NCBI GenBank assembly: GCA_022605955.1
Contig: JAKCOZ010000007.1
Coordinates: 30,978,991-31,042,990, forward strand
Source: Rallus limicola
Taxonomy: Eukaryota; Chordata; Aves; Gruiformes; Rallidae
DNA length: 64,000 nt
Direction: 5' to 3'
In this document: positions 51,139 to 60,420 of the stretch, piece after piece
Position numbering within the stretch: position 1 is the first letter of the stretch
Layout: every line of letters starts with the position of its first letter
The notes under the pieces: model-generated
The model's input: the letters and a program-made list of their open reading frames with translations, nothing else
Told to the model about the DNA's origin: nothing
The model's database searches: none
Position numbers and translations under genes: made by a program

Positions 51139-51195
51139 GGTGGGTGGGGGAATTGTTTCTGGGTTTGGGTTTTTTTTTTTGGGTGGAGGGGTGTC
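51139..51195 (+). repeat. G/T-rich tract with G-quadruplex potential
   Basis: GGTGGGTGGGGG, then GGGTTTGGG, a T run of about 12, and GGGTGGAGGGG. It is similar in layout to the tract at 31318 (T run followed by GGTGGAGGGG-like text). Confidence 0.65.
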
Positions 51196-51639
51196 TTTTC
51201 TTTCTATTAGAAATGTGAGGGTACAACAGAGATTCTGCTGGTGTCATCACATGGTTCATCTCAGCTACTCCCACACTGCTTTTAGAAAATTGCTATCACC
51301 TCCACACTTGCCACAGTCAAGAGAGAGTACTATTTTATTCTTATGTTAACCAGTCCTTTAGTACCTTCCCTGTACCTCAGACTAACCAAGAAGAAAAAAT
51401 AGGGGAAAAAATTACTTTGAAGAAAATTTTAAATATTCACTTTCAGAGGGCATTGTCCCTTTTTTGCATATATTATTTGAACAACTTTTCTCTTGTATCA
51501 CTCTTTGATTATAAACTTGGAACCTACTTTACTCATTTATAGCATTTTTTTTAATTTCTCCAACACCTTGAAATCACCTTGAGCATTTGTAGTGCACCAA
51601 ACATCTTTGGATTGGGTTGTGGCTCAAGACAGAACTGTG

Positions 51640-51681
51640 ACATACATGAGATGTGTTACTACATACATGAGATGTGTTACT
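51640..51681 (+). repeat. Perfect 21-bp tandem duplication
   Basis: ACATACATGAGATGTGTTACT occurs twice in direct succession (51640-51660 and 51661-51681) with no mismatch, indicating a recent local duplication. Confidence 0.95.
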
Positions 51682-52646
51682 ACAGATGTTTGTTGACACA
51701 GTGATACAACTCTGAGTCAGACTTCCTTCTTTTTTTTATTATTCATTTAGTGGGTGGGACATAAATTATTGGTAGCTGTGATAGCTGTGTCAGCCGTGAT
51801 AGTTGGGTGGATCAAGAGGCGTCTCTCTCTGTTCCTTAACTCTGTCTAAGGAGAATAAGCAAGCTCACTATTTTTATTTCGTCTTTAATATTTAATTCTA
51901 GAAACCTGTGGGAAACAGATAGTCTAACTCACTGTGACCCAGATCTAATGCTCCTTCCAGCCTTGGTGTCTGTTTGCAGCTCATCTGCATTCAGAATTAT
52001 GCCTCCCTTATCTATTGACTGTCTGGTACAGTTTCAGACTGGTAGATATGTATGCAAAATACACATTGCTTCAAATAATTTGGCAACTCTACTACTCTGA
52101 AACTTGTTTTATATCAAATGTGACATTTCCTGTGTGGGGGACAATATCTTACTTTAACGCTATTGAGACCAATAACTTGTTGTTGATTTTCCATTTGGTC
52201 CTTTAATTGTCATTTAACGGCAAGGGTGGGGGGATACCTCATGTTAAATATTAAATGAGTATTTAAATCCCTGATTGATAAGGATGAAGGGTTTCTTGGC
52301 ATTCCCTATCAATAAATAGGGTGCCTAAACAAAGGGCTGCATTGAGCTGGATGTCAGGCTCTCATCCCAGTGATCCAGCGCTGCGTAGCTCCATCTCAGG
52401 AAGTGCCTGAACATATGGACATAGTTAGCTTCCCAGCAACAGGAGAGTCAGAACCTGAAAGCAAGTCTGACAGGAAAATCAAACTGGTGTAAGCCCATAA
52501 GAAGTGAAGACTGTTGTATCCATACAGGAACTCCAGTCTTGCTGTGCTCATTTTATCTAGTGCAAGTGTGATATTTGCATATCACAAAGGTCAGAAGGAA
52601 AAAAAAATCTAGAAATGAAGAGGAGCAATGATCAGGTGCCAAAGAA
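51682..52646. other. Non-coding stretch, no recognised gene
   Basis: Unique AT-rich DNA. A diverged TAGCTGTGATAGCTGTG repetition lies at 51773-51800. No coding or RNA feature is found. Confidence 0.4.
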
Positions 52647-52735
52647 ATACCCTGCACAAATAGTTTGTGCATACCCTGATGCTGCAAAAGTAGAGCATAC
52701 CCCGACACGTGTCCGCATATACCCTGACATGTGGA
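52647..52735 (+). repeat. Four-copy ATACCCTG array with embedded palindromes
   Basis: ATACCCTG or ATACCCCG recurs at 52647, 52671, 52697 and 52719 (spacings 24, 26 and 22). Between the first two copies, TGCACAAATAGTTTGTGCA (52653-52671) is a perfect 8-bp-stem hairpin with a 3-base loop. Between the third and fourth lies the palindrome GACACGTGTC. The forward frame stays open across the array (52615-52827, 70 codons, ending at a TGA), but I recognise no protein in it. Confidence 0.6.
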
Positions 52736-53477
52736 AGGTAAACTCAAAGTCTCGTGAAGATGTCAAAGTTGTCCAATTTGGAGCATTTCCTAAATTAGTG
52801 AGCCTCCAAAGAGCCTTTGATCCCTGAAGGTCACAAAAAACCTGTGAGGCAGGACAGAACACACCAGCCACAGGTAAAAACAGACTACATATTGCAGTGT
52901 GTTTAGCAGGTAAATAAATCATTGCTGTAAGGATTGCAAGGTATTTAGAGGGAGGTTGGAGAAGATCAGGGGCATATTTTGTTTTGAGATTAAGTAGTTC
53001 CCAAAGTTCAGGTGAAAGTTTTCCTTGGTTCTGAAATTGGTCCCAGATGCAGGGGTTTTTTTCTTTTTTTTTTTTTTTGCTTTACTTATTATTTTCCTCA
53101 TTTGGATATTCTGATCAAAACCAACAGAATTCCTTCTGAGTACGTGGGAGTAAGAAATTTGGCACCCACCAAGCACTTTTGTACAGATAATAGGGAGGGA
53201 AGACTGATCCCTCCTCTAACTATAATGGTTTAATGATTTTACACATTCACAGCAGTCCCTTGAGCTATTAGCAGAATAAAGCCATTTTCCTCTCTTTCTT
53301 AAAAAAAACTTATAGCACGTAGAAAAAGCTGGTACAGGAACACGATCTAAAAATCTCAGCATTCACCCCTTCTGACTGGATTTCTCATGAAGAAAAAGAA
53401 GTCATTTTCTAGTGAGAAGTTTACCCTGTACCCACTTTTACACACATGCATAAGCTTTAGGTACATACATGAGCCAG
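52736..53477. other. Non-coding stretch with poly-T run
   Basis: A T-rich run lies at 53056-53079. No gene or repeat family is recognised. Confidence 0.4.
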
Positions 53478-53722
53478 TGTGCTGGTTCTGGCTGGGATAG
53501 AATTAATTTTTTTCACAGTAGCTAGCATGAGGCTGGATTTTGGATTTATGCTGAAAATGGTGATGATAATATAGACGTGTTTGTGTTGTTGAGCAGTGCT
53601 TATAAAGAGCCATGGTATTTTCTGCCGGGGACATACCACCCCAACACAAAGTAAGCTTGGAGGGGCAGAAGGTACTGAAAGGTGATAGTGGGACAGGTGA
53701 CCCCAAGTGACCAAAAGGATAT
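53478..53722 (+). mobile_element. Left part of a solo LTR split by a CR1 insertion
   Basis: The segment begins TGTGCTGGTTCTGGCTGGG and runs through CACAGTAGCTAGCATGAGGC and GGACAGGTGACCCCAAGTGACC to AAAAGGATAT. It is an avian endogenous retrovirus LTR of the common TGTGCTGGTTCTGGCTGGG type. At 53723 LTR text stops and a CR1 tail begins. The LTR resumes at 54188 with ATTCCTCATTACATCATGCTC, as expected for the next part of the shared U3 block (GGGATATTCCATAC... in the copy at 20.8 kb). Confidence 0.85.
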
Positions 53723-53851
53723 AGAATCCTAGAATGGTTTGAGTTGGAAGGAACATCAAAGTTCATCTAGTTCTAATCCCCTGCCATGGACAGGGACAAC
53801 CTTCACTAGACCAGGTTGCCTAAAGCTTGAACACTTCCAGGGAGTGGGACA
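53723..53851 (-). mobile_element. CR1 LINE, 3' part, inserted into the LTR
   Basis: AGAATCCTAGAATGGTTTGA, GTTGGAAGGAACATCAAAG, CATCTAGTTCTAATCCCCTG, ACCAGGTTGCCTAAAGC and CACTTCCAGGGAGTGG give the reverse-oriented CR1 3' end. It is interrupted at about 53851 by unrelated LTR-family sequence and resumes at 54063. The CR1 is older-looking than the copies at 41 and 62 kb. Confidence 0.85.
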
Positions 53852-54062
53852 TTATCCCGACCTGGAACAGTCTGATCTGGGAGATTCCTTGTTATGTCCA
53901 GAGTGAGATTAAGGCACAAAGTCAGATGCCATAAACTAAAGGAATTTATTGGTTACCTCAAATACGTATAGATGCAAGAGAAAGAGGGAGAGAGTGAAAG
54001 GAAAGAAGAAAAAAAAAAAAAGAAGGAAAAGGTGCAATAGCTATCTTACAGTGTCTTACAGG
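53852..54062 (-). mobile_element. LTR-family fragment inserted into the CR1
   Basis: This is a partial copy of the 5188-5695 LTR family. CCCGACCTGGAAC, CCAGAGTGAGATTAAGGCAC, GTCAGATGCCATAAACTAAA, ATTTATTGGTTACCTCAAA and GCAATAGCTA occur in the same order. On the reverse strand it carries ACCAATAAATTCC (polyadenylation signal). It ends near 54062, where the CR1 resumes. Only about 210 bp of the roughly 500-bp family is present. I find no clean target duplication, so a later deletion is likely. It contains an A run at 54010-54021. Confidence 0.7.
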
Positions 54063-54187
54063 CTTCCACTGGTTCTCTGGGCAACCTGTTCCTAATGTCT
54101 AATCTAAATCCACCTTTTTTCAGTTTAAAGCCACTACCCCTTGTCCCGTCACTACATGCCCTTCTAAAAAGTCCCCATCCAGTCCCC
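54063..54187 (-). mobile_element. CR1 LINE, 5' part of the interrupted copy
   Basis: CCACTGGTTCTCTGGGCAACC, CTAATGTCTAATCTAAATCC and ACCCCTTGTCCCGTCACTAC continue the CR1 left at 53851. The CR1 ends by 54187, where LTR text resumes. Confidence 0.85.
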
Positions 54188-54390
54188 ATTCCTCATTACA
54201 TCATGCTCAGCAGATAAAGCTGAGGGGAAGAAGAAGGAAGGGGAAGATGTCTTCCCCTCACCACTGCTTTCCTGGAGCCGAACATGTGGTGTCTTCCCCT
54301 CACCACTGCTTTCCTGGAGCCTAACATGTGCCTACCCATGGGAAGTGGGGAGTGAATTCTTTGCTTGCACACATGACTTTTCCATCATAT
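54188..54390 (+). mobile_element. Right part of the split LTR
   Basis: ATTCCTCATTACATCATGCTCAG, GGGGAAGAAGAAGGAAGGGG, CCTACCCATGGGAAGTGGGG and AATTCTTTGCTTGCACACATG match the downstream half of this LTR type. The TATA region appears degraded (CAGATAAAGCTG). The terminal part with the polyadenylation signal is not recognisable past about 54390. A 42-bp unit is tandemly duplicated at 54248-54331 with about two mismatches. Confidence 0.75.
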
Positions 54391-55154
54391 CAACCTACTC
54401 AGTGCAAAGTATGGTGACTGTATTGACAATGTCTGGTTACATCTCTGCTTAATCTAAGGTGACTAGCTCAGAGGCAGAGACCTTCACTAAAGACATCCAC
54501 AATTTAGATCAATTTTCTCTTTTTTTTTTCCTCCTTAGGAAGCAATGTCCTCTGAGCAGGAAGTGGCTAATATCTGGAACACTCATTGTTTTTCCGGAGC
54601 TGGGAAACTTGGCTGATGTTTATGGTAAACAAATGCATTTCTATAAATTATAGTCCAAGATACAATCTTGGAAATACTTCTATACATGAATACTACATAT
54701 CATATGGGCAAAACTACAAAGCTACGGAAAACTCATGCTCAGATACTGGCAGAAGGCTGTTTCTGCTTGACTGAGCAGACCAGTAGTACCAAAATGTGAA
54801 ATCAATGAAGTATACTTGTGATGAGATGTTTTAAAACCAGAAAAGACCTGCTGGGTATCATCTGCAGAGACCTCATCTGAATCCAACAGTCAAATCTGCT
54901 TCTGATAGTTTTTGCAGCATGCCTGAATGTTTGAGCTCACTGAGATACTTGTACGGAAGGCTGACTAGTATATAAACGCCACTCACTCCATAAATGTGAT
55001 AACTATAAATGTAAGTCACCTTGTTGGGCAGGTCTTGTTGTCTCAGCAGAAATCCACTTCTTTTCCTACTCCAGAAGAAAGAAAAAATGGATTATGAGCT
55101 ACAAAAGTTCTCTCACACTTAGGATGAGAACACCACAGCTCGCTCAGTTTCAAA
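54391..55154. other. Non-coding stretch
   Basis: Unique DNA between the nested transposons and the first CpG-rich island. No feature is recognised. Confidence 0.4.
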
Positions 55155-55500
55155 GCGCATAACCTATCTCACGTTAACCCCAGCGTCATCCACAAATTGG
55201 TTGCAGAAGGCTGACGAAACCATAGAGATGACGGTGACAGAGACACTGAGCGAACGAGAGAACAGACGCAGGAGGCGGCTTGTGCAAATCGGCTGTCCCG
55301 CCCTCCCGCCGGCCCCTGCTGAGCGTCCCGGGAACACCCCGCCATCCCGAGGGGATGCTGGAGGACGCGGAGTCACGGCTGTTCACCCACTGCCAGCCCA
55401 AAACCCGCTGATGGAGCTGGCCACAGGCACAGTAGGAAGTAATTACGGCCACAAAAAAGCCTGCAAGGCGACCTCAGAGGGGCCCCGGCTGTGCTGATCA
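55155..55500. promoter_or_regulatory. Small CpG-rich island
   Basis: About twenty or more CpG dinucleotides occur in roughly 300 bp (for example GTCCCGCCCTCCCGCCGGCC at 55292-55311), against near absence in the surrounding DNA. The CCCGCCC text is an Sp1-type GC box. The forward frame at 55201-55497 (98 codons, arginine/proline/glycine-rich) is open because CpG islands lack stop codons, and I recognise no protein. It is plausibly a promoter, first exon or long non-coding RNA start. Direction is unknown and no TATA box is seen. Confidence 0.45.
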
Positions 55501-57103
55501 CACTCCTGCACCCAAGGGTATAGCTCCCGGAACTCCTTCACTGTTTTGTTTTCTACGAAACAAAAGAAAAAAGGTTGTAAGGTATCCGAGACACTTATGG
55601 CGACTGAATGATAAAAAAAAGTTTTAAAATTTTAAAGACATTTCTACACTGCACGGTGTTGGGATAATCAGGGGTTTCAGCCCTGCTTCACAGGTATTAA
55701 AAACGGCTTAGGACCATTTTTGTTCACAAAACATTGAATGTGGAAGTTAAAATACTTTCCTGTAATGGGGAAGTAAGATGTTTTAACAATTGTGCATGTT
55801 AAAACGCTGCCACATCTTCTTTTCATTAAGTATTACTAAGCTGCCCCGACGCGGTTCTTTCTGTGTCCTGTGAGTCAGCTGGAGCATGAGGATCTGTCAA
55901 ATTTCTACTTGATTTGCAGTGGCCAGGGGTTAACAGATTCAAACAAGGCAGGAAATGCCCTGAACTTTCAAACAAATCTCACACACCTCTTTGGTTCCCT
56001 GAAAACAGCTTTCTGTTGTATTTGCCTCCAAACTCCCAGTTTTCAGGATGGTTACAGTTTGAATGGAAGTAGGCAGACCCCTGGACCTCAAATGAAATTG
56101 CTCTGTCTCTCTCTCTCCTTTGCAAATTTCCCAGAATTAATTTAGCAGGCCAATAATCGAAACTTCGATTTTTTGTTACTGAATGAGTCGCAGACTGGCA
56201 GTCAGCTGAACTTTCAAAGACTAACAACCATTTTTAAGTGGCCTAAGGTATAGGCTTCCCTAAAATAATTATGGAGAGTTATCTCTTCTGCAGGAACTGT
56301 TATTATTACCAATAGAACCAACATTATATTACCAAGTTACAGAAGGAAATGGAAATTTAAAAGTAGTTTAATAGAAGAAACATCTGTGCATCCTAACGGT
56401 GTTATTCCGTATAAAAATCCTGTTCAATAGCTCCCCTAACACATTACTTCTTATCTGCTTGAGGGTGGTCTAGCAGCACTTTGGATTATATTACAAACAT
56501 AGATGGATTGGTTCAAAACTGTCCTACAGGACCCTGTCCTCCTCTGCTGACCATTACTGCTATCATTTGGGACCTGACCAGCAAATACCAGATTCGGTCC
56601 TTCCGTTAAAAGCAAACTAGAGTGATTAGTTGAGGTTAGTAAGTAATGGATTTTTCAGATAGGAAAAAAATTTGATTTGGGTCAAACCAAAACAAAATTT
56701 GTCCAAGTTTTATAGTGAAATGAACAATGTGGTTTGCTCAAGCTTTAGTATTTCCCGTTATCTTGAATGCAATACTTTCTCTCATTGTCAGATTCTTTAA
56801 CTCTTTGGCTTAACTTCTGGTTTGGGGGATTTTTTAAGATTGAGTTAATTTCTCACCCAAACTGCCTTTGTGGAAAGCAAAGCCGGAATTTTGTGAGATG
56901 ATATGCTAAATACAAAAATTAGCACTTCTGACACGAAGGGGTTTGATATTACTTAATTCTTTCCTCTTTGTTTCTCTCCTTTCATTTCAAGTCAGGCCCA
57001 TTCAATAATTTGCAGATGAATTTTCCAAGGAAAATATCTCCTTAACACAACATGTTATAAACAATTTTACTATTGTTAAATATTTCAGCTGAAGGAATTA
57101 ACA
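55501..57103. other. Non-coding stretch, part conserved-looking
   Basis: 55850-56240 is repeat-free and has a consensus AP-1/MAF half-site (TGAGTCAGC at 55871) and TTTGCAAAT (56119-56127). A perfect 7-bp inverted repeat with a 2-base spacer, AATCGAAACTTCGATT, lies at 56155-56170. No gene is seen. Confidence 0.3.
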
Positions 57104-57472
57104 CAGATTCACAGAATCACAGAACTGTAGGGGCTGGAAGGGACCTCCAGAGATCATTGGGTCCAACCTCCCTGCCAAAGCAGGCTCCCTGGGACAGGTC
57201 ACACAGGTCGGCGTCCATACAGGTCTTGAATATCTCTAGAGAAGGAGACTCCACAACTCCCCTGGGCAGCCTTTCCCAGGGCTCTGTCACCCTCACTGTG
57301 AAAAAGTTCTTCCACATATTGGTGCAGAACTTCCTGTGCTTCAACTCGAGGCCATTGTCACTTGTCCTGTCTCCACAGACAAATGAAGAGTCTGGTAATT
57401 TCCCTTTGTCTCCCACAATTTGGATATTTATAAACATTAATCAGGTCCCCTCTCAGTCTTCTTTTCTCAAGG
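57104..57472 (-). mobile_element. CR1 LINE, 5'-truncated
   Basis: The 3' tail AGATTCACAGAATCACAGAA starts near 57104, followed by GGGGCTGGAAGGGACCTCC. Then comes the ORF2 tail, and truncation lies near 57472 (CTTTTCTCAAGG). It is the same general subfamily as the 41 and 62 kb copies but somewhat more diverged. The ORF2 frame is broken: [20 protein letters not shown] lies in one frame (57117-57437) and [17 protein letters not shown] in another (57358-57552), so a frameshift lies between. Confidence 0.92.
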
Positions 57473-59939
57473 CTATATATTGTACATAGCAAAATGTTGT
57501 AACTGATTAGGAGTTTCCTTCTGTTTCCCCTTAACTCTCCTGGTTTCACCACTTTTGGTCATGCTTTTTGCTGCTTTTATCAATTACATTGTCCAAAAAT
57601 AATCCTACAGTGAAGGAGGAAAACCTTTGCCAGCAAACAGTACCTGCTGGGGAGAGGTGATCTCCTGTCTTGAATTCACACTGTCCTACCTGGATGATTG
57701 CATAACCCACATCAACACCTTCTAGTGTATGTGAATACTCCTTGCATGAGTGTCCCCAGTGTGAGTCCTTTTTTCCAGTGAAATGGAAAGAAAAGAAGAT
57801 GGTAGAGGGAAGCATGGGGGGAAAAAAAAATCCCTCTGTTTGACTGCACGGTTTGCTGTACAATGGTGTTTAGCTGTTTGAACAAGCCACAGACAGGTGG
57901 AGACATGATGGGGAAGAGCATGGTGATGCCTCTGCATGCAGACAACAAGCACTACCAGCCTCTAACCCACCCCAAAGCAGTTGTCTCTTTAGTCAGTCAG
58001 CCCCAGGAAGACCCTAGCTGGCCACCCTCTCTGCCCCAATAACCTCAGCATGAGGGGATTACATGGACAGCACAGCCAACAGGGGTTTGGGATTTGAGTA
58101 TCATCACTGCAGGTGGGGACATGGTAGGAGCAAAGGCTGTGGCTTGAGCAGTTCAGGGTCCTTAGAGTTTCCTACTGAACTATGTTTTTAAACAGATTTT
58201 GTGTGCAATAACCCACAATAACTTTGGCCTAAGCAAGGTCTGAAGGATCACACCACCTACCTCAGGATGTTTGATTCTGGACACAGGGCAACAAGCCCTG
58301 GTTCATGCAGAGGCAAAAGTCAGATGCCCAGATATGAGCACCTAATGTCTCTTTGAGGCTGGGGACATTTACTTGGAAGCTGGACAGTGTGGCATAGCAC
58401 CTTCAGGGCACCTGCATCCTTTCGGACTAGCAGCCAGAGGCTGGGAAAAACACATGAGACCCTCTAAAATGCCCCCAGAAAACTATCACTGACCACTGGA
58501 TTTGGTTGCTTGTTTTCTCATGTGTGGCATTGAAACTAAACATGTTGGAATGCAGGGGAGGGTTAGACCAACCAAACTCCTATGTTAAAAGAAAGACTTT
58601 TATATTCTTACAAGGGACAAAGCAATCTTTCTCTCTGGCAGTCATCCAGACGTTTACTCAAATGTTTTGTCAGCAGAGGATGAGATACATGTGTATGACT
58701 GTCACAATATGGAAGGGAGAAGAGAATGAATTTTATCACCTGTCATTGACAGTGGTGCCTGTCTTACAGGAAATGACAGTCAATACCATGTGCACTAGAG
58801 GTACCATCTACTGTTCTCTTCTGGCTTTCAAAACTGAGAATCCATGAGAAACTGCCTGGGCCCTGCCATTCACTTTGATGTCCAGCAGTGCTTCACTTTA
58901 GGTGGTAAAAGGCACTTTGAATGTCACAGAACCAGTATCTCCTACACGGACAATATGGGTTGACACAAGGTGGGAGTGACCAAGAAGTCACCCAATGTTG
59001 GATGCACCATCTCACCAGCAGACAGTGTGCAGTACCCATTGAAGATGCTGAAGATGGAGCACAACCTCCAGGTGGATACAGTGAAATACCTCCTTACCTT
59101 GCTTGTTTGTAGGTTTAGCATGTTTAAGGTTTTTCTGCCGATCAGTGCTATTCATTGTGGCTGTATCTTGCTAATACCCAGCAATTTCTTTTTCTTACCC
59201 AGATGATAAATTTCCTTAATGAGTAAAGTTTACTGCCTGCAATATTTTTCCAGCATTCAACCTAATATTCCCTCGTGCTTGCATGGTGTTTAGGAGTTAC
59301 TGCCTTGCATGGAAGCTACAGCCAAGCTACAAGGTGGTTGTAGCTCACACTCCATTTCCAGGTGTTGAACTGCAGCCTTGGGAAAGGGAATTGCTCTGTC
59401 TTGCCCTGTTCCTCTGTCCACACAAAATTTAGGCTTTTAGTTTCATCACCACAGGGTTTTTTTTTTTTAAATGTTTGCATTTGGTTACATGTTAACAGAT
59501 CCACCTGATTTAGAGATCTTCCCTTCTAGTAAATCTGTTTGCTGTATAAAATGTTTCTATTTCTGGTGATTATTGATCCAACCAGAGCATCAGTCATGAT
59601 AAATAGAGGTTGAAGGACAATTACTTCCACTTACAGTAAGACAAAAAAACAACTGACCCAGACACAAAAAAAACCAACTAGACAAAACAAGAAAGGACAG
59701 TGATCTCTCCTCTCTTTTAGAGGAATTTCCTCTCCTTCCTTCAGAGGAATCTGTCGTTCCCAAGTGTCTGTTTCTAATGCACCCAGCATTTTCCAAAGTA
59801 ATGTCCTTCATTGCAATTCATAAACTTTATTTTTCTGTTAAATTGTTAAATTACCAGGCAGCCAAATGCATACTTAGCCCTTCAAGGATGGCGTTTTCTT
59901 TCTACACCTAACTTTTTTGCCATAAAATTTAACTTCCAG
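57473..59939. other. Non-coding stretch, no recognised gene
   Basis: The forward frame at 58506-58847 (113 codons) and others show no motif. No splice-flanked exon, RNA gene or additional repeat is recognised. Confidence 0.45.
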
Positions 59940-60420
59940 GCACAAGTTCGCACGAAAGAGGCAAAGAACGCACGTTACCGCTGGCTCGGTCAGAAACATA
60001 AACCGACGTGGTCTCACATGGACGGGAAAGTCCTCTCTGGCAAGCAGCGAGGGAAAGAGCGCAGCATCCCCGGCAGCCTGCCGTGCTCCGGGCGCAGCTG
60101 CTGTTCCCGCAGGCTGCCGGCAGAGAGAGCACAAGGTGCCCGCGCCGAGCCCGGAGCCAGCTCCCGCCTTGCGCTTGCAAGGACAAGGGAGAAGCGTCTT
60201 CTTGTGCCCTACGGGGAACGCGGGATTGTCTCCTGCTTTGCGGCGAGGGGGTACGGTGCAGCCACTCGGCTGCAAAGAGCCTGGCTCGTTTAAACCCTTT
60301 TGGGAAGGCTGCTGCGAAGAGGACTGGCGCGCACGCTGACACCCCGTGGAAGCGGTGGTATCTAGTTGATGCTTGGATTTCATCCGTCCCGGGGCGTGAC
60401 CTCTGTCCGTAAGGTGTCTG
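59940..60420. promoter_or_regulatory. CpG island, candidate promoter or first exon
   Basis: By hand count roughly 45 CpG dinucleotides occur in about 480 bp, with GC near 58 percent, in DNA that is otherwise CpG-depleted. This meets the usual working definition of a CpG island. The densest part is 60070-60240, with text such as GTGCCCGCGCCGAGCCCGG. A donor-like CCGTAAGG lies at 60407-60414 on the forward strand. Open frames occur on both strands: the reverse frame at 59874-60488 is the longest in the window at 204 codons, and a forward frame runs 60008-60412. Neither has a recognisable domain, and island sequence keeps frames open by lacking TA-rich stops. It probably marks a transcription start, with the gene itself outside recognition. 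Confidence 0.6.
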
